Assembly: GCA_023376005.1 (NCBI GenBank)
Contig: CM042157.1
Location: 93,563,062 to 93,627,061 of the forward strand
DNA from: Doryteuthis pealeii
Taxonomy: Eukaryota > Mollusca > Cephalopoda > Myopsida > Loliginidae
Direction of reading: 5' to 3'
DNA: 64,000 nt
The position numbers were made by a program, and so were the translations under genes. A model generated the notes under the pieces. That model did not search any database, was not told where the DNA came from, and worked only from the letters and a program-made list of their open reading frames with translations. Position 1 is the stretch's first letter. Each line of letters starts with the position of its first letter. Positions 13,301 to 28,000 of the stretch are shown in pieces.

Positions 13301-16300
13301 TCCAAGGCCGGACATCTTCAGAACTTTGTGCAGTACCCGTATTGCACGAAACTGCAGAACATGACGACGATGAGTGACCAAAAGCACCAGGTGATATGTA
13401 CTGGCCACTGCAACCACCAGTGGAAGCGTGTTTTTTACTTGAATTTGCCGTGCTGCAACAGGCTGACATTTCCGCACCAGTAACACAGCTTAGCTGTCTA
13501 GGGCGATAATGTGGAGCGTTAGTGATACTCCGATTTCTTTGCCTATTTTCAGGTAGAGGCAAATTCAAGATATCCAGTTCAGTTACGTGGGGGACACTAC
13601 CGATATCTTGGAAAAAAGATCGCTGTTCAGAATTTGGACATTCTCTGTGAGAGTGTTGTCGCTTGTGAACGTGCTTTTCCCAATGTTGCTGATGTGTTGA
13701 ACTACCTTCTTCACCATCCGCCTGAGAAGACGATTGATGATGATGCCTCCGATGATGATGGTTATGCTTATGGTGTTGATGCTGCTGCTGCTGCTTGCTA
13801 TTAGCACCATCACTTCCACTGCTGTTACTACTTGACCACGAATTGGGATAGGGCGAGTCAGCCCGCAATAGTGAACAGTGATAACGTGTTCTACGTGAGT
13901 TAGGACGAGGGAGGTTAAATAAAGTATAAGGATTCAAGGTCTCATTATTTTGAATTCCTTGAATATCAGAGCCACCATCCAAAGTGTTAGTAGCATTTGA
14001 CTGTGACATTTCTGAAGACTGTTGTGAGGTTTCAGCATGGTCATCCATGGAAGTATGCCCAACACCACTGTTGCCCGAAGAATGTGAACAGCTACAATGT
14101 CCATCTTTATGCTCTTCTGCGGGAAGAGATGACATATTGCAGTAGGTATCATCTTGTGCCAGGCTGGACAAGTGATCCATATATTTGCGAAAGTCCTTAG
14201 CCAAATTGTCTAATAGTCGTAACTGGTTATCATTACCACAATTGTTGTTACTACGGATCTGAGACAGATAACCATATTGGTCAGATTCAAGGAGGACAGG
14301 CTCTGAAAAGACAAAAATCAAAAGCAATTATTTTATTATTAGGGGTGGATGATATACTAATTGCTTCAAAAACAGAAGATGATTTTATAAAAAATTAAAG
14401 AGAGCTTAAGTTCAAAATTCTCAACAGTAACAAGGGTTAATATAAACATGGACATTATTTCTACTAGCAAATATATGCACCCTCCGGGTGCAAGTATTTA
14501 AGTTTTAATGTAATAAAATATTTATTAAATTAGAAAGGCTAATGAAACTAAATAAGAATACAGATAAAAAGATTTGAAACAGAGGGAGTATAATAAAAGA
14601 TTTGAAACAGAGGGAGTATAATAAAAAATGGAACAACTGAAACTTACTCTTCCATCACTCTCGTCTTTCATTGTTATTTTTTTCTAATTTAAGTATTCAG
14701 TTATAAGAGGAAGTAAAGAATAAAATGACAGTTATTTTATCTTGTTAATGGATTTCCTTTAAGATTTATTGAAGAGACTTTTTCTTATATTCATTAAAAT
14801 AAAACCAAACAGTTAGAAATCAATAATACTAAGCACATATTTATTAAATTCGATTTTTTAATATTAATATGCAAATTAGCCTTCCCGTTCACATTGTAAA
14901 GCGCTATTTTGTTGTATATATAAATATAATTGCATGTTGTCAGTATGTAGACATAGTTAACAGTATTAATAATGTAAGACAATTTTATTAATAATTAAGG
15001 TTTAGATAAAAATAAAATCATTGAGAATGTGATGTCAATAACTAAGGGAATTGTGACTTGAGTAGGAATATAGTTTCGGTTACAGACAGAAAAACACACA
15101 ATCTCCATTATAATAAGATGTAACAAAATAACATAAAGTAGGGGTTTTCAAATTATGAGTCTCAAACCTTCAGTGGATCACAAAATAAATAAACTGCAGT
15201 GATGCTGATAACATTTTGATTTAGTGCATCCTGAGACGCACATATTTGCTTTGAATGAATCCCTGGAAAAATTTATGGGTCTCAACTAAAGTTTTTTAAT
15301 AAATTAAAGGGTTTTTATTTATGATCTGAGAAAAAAACTAAAGCCATCTAACCCCTACCTTGTAAACTATCCTGTGTAATTCATTTCTAAGAAACTATTG
15401 AAATGTATTTACAGTTATTTTGAAATGATGAGGGAAGAAAAAAGAAAGACACTGGGATGCATGGGTACGATTTTACTGTGTCCTTTATAGATTTTTGTAC
15501 GTTTTTAACAAACAACCGGAATTTGACGGTGAAAAGCAAAACATGTCCTTTTGAAACTAGGTCTTACCTAGGGTGCTTATTGGTGACTTGGTCCAAACTT
15601 TTAGTGAAATTCTTTGGTGGTTGTAGAGAATATCAAATTACAGACAAATAATGGAAAATAATTATTTGAATAAACATCCTTTGACTTATGAGTATCCCAA
15701 CTTACAAGTTGTCATTTCATCGATTTTTCTTTTCTTTTGTGTTGAGAGATCAAATTTGAGTGAGCTTCAGATATACTTATGCTAATAAGTTTAATAACAT
15801 TTAAGTTTCCAATTTATTACACCAAAGAAAAATATTATTTATAAAAAAATAAACATTAAAACATATTACAGTACATAATTCATTATATTCTAGTTTATTA
15901 TGTTTTGATGCAATACAGTGCTTTTTTTTTTTGTATTATTTGGACTGTTGTCCTCATCTTTATTGTTATCTGCACAATGTTTCAGACGATGTACCCTCCA
16001 GCCTTCTTCAGGTATTTCTTCTTGAACTTGGGAACCTTCTCTTTGAACTCAGGAGCCTTTATGGAACTTTGAACCTAACCCTTTATTCAATCAATGGGGG
16101 TAGACTGTTCCCGAGTCTGACAAGAAATACCTGAAGAAGGCCAGAGAGCACATCGGTCGAAACTTTGTTCAGATAACAATAAAGATGAGGACAATAGTCC
16201 GTATAATACAAATTATTAAGCCTCGTCTCAAAAATTCAGAGAAATAGTGTTATTGTTGTATTTAAAAAAAGTAACAAAAAGAACTAAGGTGGGTTTTTTT

Positions 16301-19087
16301 TTTTGGGGGGGGGACAGATTGATAGCATTTCACTTTATTTCAATGGGAAAAATTGATTTGATATAAGATGAAATTGAGTTACGAATGAAATGAATTAAAC
16401 TTGTATGTCAAGGCACCACTGCAGTTTTAATACTTTGTAAAAATTCTAAGTGATACTTGGCTTTCCACATTTGATAGATTAGGTTGGTTGGTTGAGTTTT
16501 ATGGCATGTCAACCCTTGTTGGGTCACTTTATGCCAAAGATGCTTTATTCATTCTTGAAGGGTACTTATTTTGTTTTAAACACATTATTTCTATTCAACC
16601 CATAGATGGGACCCTAACAGGTACTACCACACCGGGTCAGAGTGGATCAGGGAGCAATGGTGATGAAGGGGTACTCCACATTCCCCAGACCTCCAGAATT
16701 GGAACCTCACCATCAGATAGAGTTTAACGTCATTCCCAGGACATGTAGACCCTCAGCCACCGCCTTCTAGCACCCATGATAAAAAGGGTTGGGGCTTCCC
16801 ATAAGGGCAACACGGTTGGGGCTTGACATAACCAGCCTGATTGATCGTAGGGGGCCTCTCCGACATTTGGCAGGGAAATTCTACTTGACAAATCAAACTG
16901 CCATAAACAAAGAAATTGTCTTGCTTACCTGAACTGGAACCACTTGCACCATTTTCTACTGACACTACATCTATATCCTCTTCAGGAGGGTGCCACATGT
17001 CAGAACCTGAATGATGAAGAGAAAATATATAAGTATCATCAAACAAAATCACATAGAATGGGTGTACATTTTGGCAATATAGAAAAGATCAAATAGGAAA
17101 CATATTTTCTTATCATTCAATTCAAATCAATTATTTTTAACCTAAATATAATTGGGATGATCATGAAGGAAGATACTCCTGAAATATTATACTGTTACTT
17201 AACCAGATGGTTAAGTAACAGTCATTTTGGACAAGTCAAGGTAATTAAATAAACTTAATCAGTGGTTAACTACTTTAAATTGAAAAATATCAAACTCCAG
17301 CAACAGGGGGGGGGGTACAAACACTTCTTTATAAACAATAATATATGTGTAAGACCAAATTAAAACAAGTATGTGTGTGTGTATGTATGTATGTATGCTC
17401 CCACTTTGGTCGAGCACTTTAAATAGGGATTTTATTGCAGATTCACCGTATCTGGCATGCAGCTAAGCCTCGCTTTGTTTACATATGTTTGAGGCCTTTA
17501 GTGAATTCATTTCCGCTTAGAAATGTAGCGATTAAATATTCTCCTATATTTGACAGCTGCCTCTGGCCATACGGGTATGAGGATTGGCAAACCCGGCCTG
17601 GGGTAGCTGTTAAACAGTATAACCACACTGATGAGAAGTGATACTTCGAAACACGTGTCTGTGGATTACTTATTTATTATATATATATATATATATATAT
17701 GCATAGGGACACATGACGTAATGGATGTAAGGGTTGAGTTAATAAAGTTCTATGTGACAATCATTTAGAGGTTACAGATGAAAATAACAGAATACTTAAC
17801 ATAGCTTAACACTTGCACCTGGTCATGGTTAACAGAATGAGAACTATCTACCCTAATGGATTAAATAAAGGAATCAGTTTGAAGTTCCATGAAAGGTCCC
17901 GAGTTTGACAAAAAAAAAAAACGCTTGAAGAAGGCCAGAGAGCACACCAGACAAAATGTTGAGTATATAACAATAAATATTCATCTTTTACATACTTATA
18001 TTTTAAATATATTTTTAATAAAGATTGATAAGATAAGTACTAAGATAATAGTCCAAGAGAATTTGAGGTTTGAGATTTGAAAAGTGTTATACTGAGAAAA
18101 AAAATGAAAGAAAGCTGATTTTTTTTTTCATTATAGCTTTCTGATATAGTAAGGAACAACATTAAAAATCACCAAGTTTCCGCCTTGTGCTTTTTCAAGA
18201 TGACACAAATGGCTTCAAAATCTTTAAAGTGGCCATCATTTATCCTAGACAATAATTTTGGGGCTTAACTCCATCTTTTAATGATGTAGAAATTCAATTA
18301 GCATATTTCGATTATAGGGAAGTGTTTATAATGATAAAGCAATTACAAAGTCCATGATATTATTGAAAATACATTTGATCTGTACCAACTTAAAATCTAT
18401 TGTTACACTTTCCCATTCTGTAGTCCTGGGTTGGATTAGGATTCTGTAGGAAAATTCAATTAGAGAATATTTTTCAAAAATGATTTGGATGGACATTTAT
18501 CTACATAACACTTTGTTTTTTTACATCAGTACATTCAGGAATGTCTGTGCAATACTGAGACTTCTATCCAACTAGTCAGCCTAAGGATTAACTCAATTTT
18601 GGTTAGTTGGTTGTTTTATGGCATATCGACCCTTTTCAGGTCATTTAATGACAAATCAAGTCATTTATTGATAAATAATTTGGGTTTTTTTAACCAAAAT
18701 CTTTTTATCAAATTATTGGTTTTTTTAACCAAAATCTTTTTTATCAAATTATTGGGTTTTTTTTAACCAAAATCTTTTTTATCAAATTATTGGGGGTTTT
18801 TTAACCAAAATCTTTTTTATCAAATTATTGGGGTTTTTTTAACCAAAATCTTTTTTATCAAATTATTGGGTTTTTTTTAACCAAAATCTTTTTATCAAAT
18901 TATTGGGTTTTTTTAACCAAAATCTTTTTTATCAAATTGTTTTTTTTAACCAAAATCTTTTTATCAAATTGTTTGGGTTTTTTTAACCAAAATCTTTTTA
19001 TCAAATTGTTTGGTTTTTTTTAACCAAAATCTTTATCAAATTGTTTTTCTTAACCAATTTTTTTTTTTCAACCATATTCTTTTCAAC

Positions 19088-19125
<38 letters not shown>

Positions 19126-22100
19126 GAGAACGCTTCACAAATATGCATGCCATACTTGCACAGGAGTCATGTTAAAAAGAAAATAATCTTTCCAAATATG
19201 TAATTTGTATGTGTTTTTATCCATTGAATTAATTTTTACAACAAAAAAAGAGCACTATATAGAAGATAGTCTCAGAATTATTTTTATATATAATGTGTGA
19301 AATTTAGATGTCTAACATCAGGGTTTTTTGTCAAACTTTCAATTTTGGAAAAAAAAAAAAAATCATTTTTGGTTGTTTTGAAAATGTAAACAAGTGCTTC
19401 ACATTTCGAACCAAAATCAGTTTGATTTGCAATTTCTTGAGTATTTCTGACTCAATCTTTAAAATATTTATATGGTTGGAAAAAAATAAAATCTTTCTAA
19501 ATATGTAATTTGTATGTGTTTTTTATCCATTTAATTATTTTTACAGCAAGTTAAAAACAGTATTTTGCTTTGAACAGCCAAAAATGTGAAATATTAATTT
19601 TTTCAAAACTAAGATTTACATGCTATTTTGTTTTTTAAAATCAAAGAGGCCAATATTTATCAATATTCTTGAAAATGTACACTCAATTAGAAGACATATT
19701 AAACTACAATGAGGTTGTTTTTTTCTTCTCTGACCTTTCAAAGCAAAACCACTATCAACAGAAGTTGACACAGGTTCCTTCAAAAAGTATTAGATAAGCA
19801 AAAAAAGAGCACTATATCCTTAATAGAAGATAGGATAAAAATTATTTTAATGTATGTGTAAAGTTTTGATGTCTTAACATTAGGGTTTTTTTGTCAAACT
19901 TTCGATTTTGGAAAAAAAACAAAAAAACTTACAAGCATATGTAAAACATAAACAAATTAATTCACATGCCAGCCGGACAGGCTTTGTTTAAAACATTATG
20001 TAAACAGGTATTCTATTTCTTTTATGTAATACAACATAAGTATTTAAAAAGGTATTTTTAAATTCAAAATGATATTATCTATTTAAATTAATATTATATA
20101 TGTGTAAACATGCAATATTAAAATGAAAGTGTTTAATAATCTTGTGGTAAACTTAAAAAAAAATTTTTTTTATATAACACTGATATCTATACCTCTTATT
20201 CTCTAAATAATGAGTTACAGCATAGAGAAACATAAAATTTGAGTGCAGAATCAGAAAAAATATACAATTTTACATAAGAATGCCAAGTTTTATCAAAATT
20301 GCTCTAAAAATAAAATGAAGAAATTACAGAATTTTTTTGTATTGAATTGATCTGTGATTTGAAATTTTTTGAACAAAATTATGTCCACTTTTGTACTCCC
20401 AATTTCAGAGCTTTGAATTCTCGTAACTTTTGAACCACTGGGAATATTTGCATAATTCAAACAGTTTTGAACTTCATTTACAGAGCTCTATATAATTAAT
20501 GTAATTAAATAACAATTCCCTCAAATAAAAGAAATCAACTGGGAATGCTAGTTACACTACTTTGCAAAACAAATTACATTTCATTCAGTTATTAGATCCA
20601 ATGGTATCATCATGAAACAAGTAATCAAATGCTGACATACTAATTATTTCAACAGCACTAGATATGACCAAATCTAAAATCAAACAACCAGTGTTAACTG
20701 TTGAAATGGAGACTGATTGATTTTAATGGCATGTCAACCCATCCAGGGTTATTTTATGCCAAGCGAGAGGTTGTGAGGGATGGTCAAATTTATTATGTCT
20801 TTTTTTTTCAAGGATTTTTATTGATTTTGACAGTTGGTTGTTTGCAGTTGTTTGATGCTAAGTGGATTGGAAATCAATTTAAGGGATAAGTTTATAGGGT
20901 AAAGTTCAAGTTTGTTATAAGCGATAGTCTGGTAGAAAAGTTTTTTTAAACAACTTTTCTATTTAACCCAAATGCCGGGGGACAGGGTCAGATTATATAA
21001 CTTCTCAGGCAATGAATATAAATATATCTATCAAATAACATTTATAAAATTTCCAGTAATTTTCAGATGCTGTGGTCCCAGCCTCCTTCCCTAAAATACG
21101 CTAAGCGACACCAGCTGAAAAAGTGACCCGTGCTAGTGATGAACCATATAGCGGTTTGAAGGCATTTTTATTGACAAATTATTGCGATAAGAAAGCGTGT
21201 TTTTATCGACAAGTAAATGTAAATATTTTAACCCCTCCCTCTTTTAAAATATCTTTTGTTTCAATATTTTTAATTTACTTTAATTCAAAATAAATGTCAG
21301 GTCTTTTTCAATAAATATGACTGAGTTTCGAAAATAAAAACAATCAATACATAAAACAAATACAATTAAAAATAAAAACTTGGGGGAGGGGGTAAAATAT
21401 TGCTTTCTTATCGCATTAATTTGTCGATAAAAACACCTTCAAACCACTATCCAGTTCATAACTAGCACAGGTCACCTTTTCAGCAGGTATCACATAGCAT
21501 ATTTTAAGGCAGGAGGCCAGGACGACAGCATGCAAAAAATTTCCAAATTCCCTAAGATCAACTTAAGAAAAAAGACCAATAGAAAATAGAAACAGTTAAC
21601 AAAAATGCATAAGGCAGATTGTTATTTAAAAAAACAGCTAAAATAGAATTAAATAAAAGACTTAATACTTTTATAGACATTCAATGATAATTTATACAAC
21701 TTCAAAAATTTTTTTCTGCCTAGATATTCAGAATGCAATTAACATATTAGATGAAGATGGACATTAGAGTTTAAGAATTTATATCAGTTGTGATATTAAA
21801 GTCAGTTGTGGTAAATTTACACTGCACAATGGACACCTGACTTACCCAAAGTCTGTTCAACAACAGCCTCAGCTTGTGCATTCAACTCGGCCACAAATAC
21901 CTTATTAGCTGTTACAACTATTTCAGAGTTGTCTCCTTGTGGAAGTACATCAAGGTTTTCAGCATCATCGACGATTATTTCATCATCATCATCCTGAGAG
22001 GTAGAGGCAAAACTAGTTTAGGCAAATATTTTAAAACACAAGTCAATTTTTAAATGAATTTAAAAATTCAAAAAGTAGAGTCTTGCATTTTTTTTTTTTT

Positions 22101-25046
22101 TTTTAAGATATTCCATATTTATATACAGTTGGATAGATTAACAAATAAATCAATAAGTATATAGAGACATAAGTATATATAGACATAAATCTATAATATC
22201 AAATAACAAATAGAGTATATTAATGCAAACAGTTGCAAATTCAAATATGTTACTGATTTTTCCCAGTCTATCAGATTTTTATTGTTTGTTTTTTTATCAA
22301 AACACACATTCTTATTCTCAGACAATGAGTAAAAAATAAAGAATATGCCCCTGGTAAGATGATTTATCAAAACACACATTCTTATTCTCGGACAATGAGT
22401 AAAAGATTAAAAGAATCTGCCCCTGGTAAGATGATTATTTATAAATGATAAACAAAATGGTGTCATGACAATCAGAGAATAATCATTTGAGAAATGTCTA
22501 CCAATAAAACAATCATAGAAACAGGGCTGTGGAGTTTGAAGTAATTAAGAAGTCACTGGAGTCAGTGTAGGTAAAACTAGACAGACTCCAGTTGAATTTA
22601 TACTTTATATATATATACATATATATTTAGTAACCTCTCCACATGAGCAGGATGTGACACAAGGTCAATTTCTTAAGCGGAGTTTAACAGGTTTAAATTC
22701 AGAGTCTTCTTTCTCCTAGACTGGTTACCTTGCCATGGTTAAACAGTCCAGCCTGCCCTACTATTTACTCATTGCTGGAGGGAGAGTAGTTGGAAGCATA
22801 CCTTTCCCAAGGTTATTAGCGCTATGTGAAATGCAAACAGCTTTGTCCAGGATTTGAACTCAGATTGACAAGTCCATTTCCTACAACTCAAAACATTACA
22901 CCATGTGCCTCCACATTTACACTTTATATAGCCCTAGTTTAGTCTTTATAGTAATACAATGCACACTCCTTATAAATATTCTTTTAAAAAAATACTGGTT
23001 TTATATTTATTTGTAGGCCATAACTTAATTACACAAAGAGGAATCAGTAATGCCATATTATTTAGGACAGGTATAGTTACCAACACAGGAACATGTATCA
23101 TACATCAAAATGAAACCAGTCCACTGAGGATCACATCCCTACTTCTCCACATAGTCACCGTTTCTCTCAATATCAATGTTCCACCTTTGAATGAGAGCAT
23201 GTATCTCTGCCCCATAAAATTCTGTTGACTGTTCTTTGAGCCACTTTTTCACTACAGATTTCACTTCCTCATCACTGGAATAATGTTTGCCAGCCTATCA
23301 TCTCTTCGGCCCCATGAAAGAGGGTTTTAGAGGCAAACATTATTTCAGTGATGAGGAAGTGAAATCTTCAGTGAAGAAGTGGCTTAAAGAACAGTCAACA
23401 GAATTTTACAGATCAGGGATATATGCTCTCATTCAAAGGTGAAACATTGCTATTGAGAGAAACGGTGACTACATGGAGAAGTAGGGATGTGATCCACAGA
23501 GGACCGGCTTCATTTTGACGTATGATACAAGTTCCTGTGTTGGTAATTATACCTGTCCTAAATAATATGGCATTACTTTTTTTACTCACCCTCGTATATT
23601 GGTAATTTGAATTTGCATATTGACTTTTTTTTATTAATAAATCTATACAAGTGGTTGCAGTGTAGACAATATAGCTAAATTGATTTAGTAACATTTTGAT
23701 GAACGTTAATGCTGAGATAGACAAATAATTTTTTTTTTTTATGGAAAGAGAAAAAAAAGACATCAATGTGCCACATTGTAACAAATGTTTATTCAAAACG
23801 TTAATTCAAAATATCTGATAATTTTAAAATAAATTTGGCACTATTTGATTTGTTGATTTTTTTTAAGTACTGGTGACATATTTATAAATGATTTGGTTTC
23901 TTTATTTAATGGTATATCAAAATTTGTGGGTTATTTAATGCCAAAGCCACATTTGTAGAACAATAGTGGTACTATTTAACCCATAACTAGGAGGAATTAG
24001 AGGGTTCTTATCTTAATCCGAAAGTGAACATAATAGGATGGGTGGAGTTCCAACAAATTTTAAATATACACTCCTATATTTGGGGCGCTGGTAGGTGTCA
24101 TCAGTGATGTAGTATGCATGGGTTACTGGGAAGTTTCAGGTCTTTCAACATCATACTTCCCTTGCTAGGCTGACCCTATCAGAGATGATCAAACTCTGAT
24201 CCACCCACCACCTTGAGATGCTAACAGACATTTGGCTTTTTATTGTTTTTGGACAATAAAACTCTCTACCATGCCTCTGATTGGCTGGTGCTAACAACCA
24301 GTCAAATGCACGGCAGAGTCTATTTAATTGGTGTACGTGGACAATAACACTTTTCTTTCTTCAAAACAGATTACAAGCTATGATGTCTCAATGCAGCACA
24401 TTAGCTATTATGCCATATTTATTATACATTCTCAAGTACCTACATTATTCGGACAATCTGTGAATACCTTGAAATTATATTTTTGAATAAAATAATTCTT
24501 ATCAAATATCAGTTCCTGTCAAATTATGTACTTTATTTATAACCCAATTAATCTTTACTCAAAAAGTAAAGAATCACTAAATGCCTCACGTTAACTATGT
24601 ATTCAAAATAATCCTTTATTTTAAAAGATAAATATCAAGTACTTTATCCTTTAGTCATAAAAATATCAGGAAAAAAAAATCTTTACATATACTTATAAAA
24701 ATTCCAGGGCAAAGAAGACTGTCATATAACTGTATTGTTTTTGTTAATTGAAGTAACATCCCCTCATTTGAAATTCAGTCTGCTACAAACACAAATAAAA
24801 ATGTTTTATCCGTATTGTCATCCAAAGTTGAATAAAGTTACTGAGTGTAAATTCTTGTAACAATTTATTCAATTCCAAAAGTTCAGAATGTTTCAATAGG
24901 AATCACAATATGAATTCAACTGCCAAGCTGTGGATTCCCTGGTCCAAGACTTTTTCAAATTTCATGAACACCCTAATTTCTGAACATTTTGGTTGGTTAG
25001 TTTAATGGTATATCAACCCTTGTGGGTTATTTAATGTTAAATATTG

Positions 25047-25095
<49 letters not shown>

Positions 25096-28000
25096 TTTTT
25101 GGGTAATTTGCTTGAAGCATTGTTAAGTATGTTATTATATATTAATGATAGGAAAACAATTACAATGCGTATAAAATAAAAACAAAAAGATGTTTAAGAC
25201 TAAACATCTTTTTGTTTTTATTTTATACATATTGTAATTGCTTTCCTATCATTAATATATAATAATATATATATTTGTTTAAGAAATGATTTTTATAAAC
25301 TTCATATGCATAATAAATACTAATAAGTTGACCCTCAGCCACTGCCTTCTAGCTTCTATATGGTAAAAACGGGTAGGTTTGCCATAAGAACAATTTCAAG
25401 AATACAGTTGGTACAATCATATAGTTGCTAGGGTTTGACATGACCAGCCAATTGGACACCCATGGACAATACATGCCCCCCCCACACCTCTGTAGAGGTG
25501 CAATTGGCATATTCTACAAAGGTTTGGTTGGTGTATTCTTTATCAGATGGGGCCTCTCCAACCCCCCAAATAAGGGGGGGGGGCCAAAATGGAGTGTTGC
25601 CTGTCACAGGACCATATAGTAACTGGGTCATAGAATGCTCAGCCACCACAATCCTGTCAGGCGCCACTCATGGACAACAGGTGGCCCCCACCTGTACAGA
25701 GGTGCAATTGGCATATTCTATAACTCCAGTTGACAGGGCGCTGAAAATCTTGAATAAACCAAGCCTTTTCTCTGAATGTTTGAGATGAGGCTTGATGATT
25801 AGTATTATCTGTGTTATTCAGACTATTGTCCCCATCTTCATTGTTATTTGTACAATGTTTCGGCCGATATGCCCTCCGGCCTTCTTCAGGTATTTCTTGT
25901 CGGACTCGGGAACCATGGACTAAATAAAAGGTTAGGTTCAAAATTCCATGATGGCTCCCGATTACGACAAGAAAGTTCCAGAGTTCGAAAAGAAGGTTCC
26001 CTGGTCCGAGAAGGTTCCCAAGTCCAACAAGAAATACCTGAAGAAGGCCGGAGGGCATATCGGCCGAAACATTGTACAAATAACAATAAAGATGGGGACA
26101 ATAGTCCGAATAACGCAGATAATACAAACCGAGCCTTTTAACAAACTATATTTATCTTACTGTATATAAACTTATTGCTGACTATGACTCATATGATGAA
26201 GTCATCCAACTACTAACATCTTTTTATGTGAAACCTAAAAATAACATTTTTGACAGACACATGCTAAAAATTTGGCAACAAGAGGCCAGCAAAATACTGA
26301 ATCAATATTTACATATTCTGAAAAGCAAAGGTTTTAACTTTTAAGCAGTAACAACTAAAGAATTATCTAATGGTTATTATCAACAGTCTACAGTCAAACT
26401 AGATAAGACTGCTTACTTAAGACATTGAATTTACAGAGAAAGTTTTATTTTGAAAATGACACAAACATTCTGTCACTTACATACAACCGATACCATTAAT
26501 GCTATGGTAGGATCAGCAGCAGCTCCTCCTCCTCCTCTTCAGAGTTCACCAACCAGATTTGCTCCTGATCATTTCGAACAGCCAGTCACTGCTGCTGCAA
26601 GAGGTCAGAAATGCTTAGTTTGTGGTCTCAGCACATATTATCAGTCTAAGTGTCAGGCTCAAGATAGCCAGTGTCATAAACTGTGGAAAGAAAGGGCATG
26701 CTAAAGTTTGCGGCTATGCCAACACTGGCAACCATACCTGCTGATTTTCCTCAGAATCTCTCAAAGACTGTAATGAGAGCAAAGGTCAAAGGTCTTTCTG
26801 TTGAAATAGATTTCTGATAGATACAGGAAGCTCTAAAATCTTGATAGAAAATTAATAGGTGACTTGTATTTCCATGGTGAATACATTCCTATCATAAGTG
26901 AATCACCTTGTTGACCTCAAAGCAGGGTTGTGGAGTCGGAGGTTTTGGATGGAATTGGAGTCATCATCCTAGAAATACTCAGAGTTGGACTTTACACCTT
27001 CTGAATCTGCAGTCTTGTTCTTTATTAACTATAATTTTATTGTACTATTTGGATTATTCGGACCATCATCCACATCTTTATTGTTATCTACACGTTTCAA
27101 CCAATGTGCCCTCCAGGTTTCTTCAGGTGTTTCTTGTTGGAATCGGGAATAACCACGACAAGCAAACTCAGTGAATACCGCATGTGACGTACGGAACACT
27201 GGACAGCTGTTTCAACCTATATTAGGTTTTATCAGCAGTATAGGGCTTGGGTTGATGCATGTTGAGATGATTAAAAAATGTTTGTACTGTCTTTGTCAAC
27301 TAGAATAATGTCTCTTGTTACAGAATTCTTCTGTGCCACAATTGCTGGACTTTTTTTAAAACTCTTTTCTAACTCCTTTAGAAACCAATGTATCTTAAAT
27401 TTTATACTGCTTATTTAAAATTTCAAGTGATATCTATTTTCTAATATTTTGGTCAAAATTGTTTTCAAAAATACACTTACATTTGTTTTTTTTTAAAGAA
27501 TACCCTAAAAAGCATGAGTCAGGAGAAATGATTTGACATTAGGAACCACAAAGCTCCTGGTTCAATAATGGCCTCGTCAAATCAGCACATGAGTAGCACA
27601 GAAGTCTATGCAGTAAAGTGAGGAGCTGATGGTAGTTGTGGTGCTCCACCTTAGATGCAAAACAATCTCCTTGGTCTAGCACTAATGAAAAAGGGATAGG
27701 CTGCCTGGCTGATACCGACATTAGGCCACTCCAATGAGTGTAAGATGTATATATCATCATTCTTCTCTTATTGCTTTTATCATATAAAGTTCTGTAAAAT
27801 CAACATCATGCTCAACCTTCACAGAAAGGCTGTGACTAGCGTCCAATCACCAGACAAGAAAAAAAAAAAAAAAAAAAAGAAGACAGGCAGTAACTGAATA
27901 CAAGTTCTGTACAAAGTACCAAAACACAGTCAAGTGTTTGGTATATATGGATAAAAATATCCACACTAAAACTACCAGCCAATGAGAATCCTGGGAATGG

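Noticed and set aside
25428..26141. Cluster of overlapping open frames up to 156 codons on both strands
   Set aside because: They follow the self-complementary family C/D repeats. No splice context or conserved domain.
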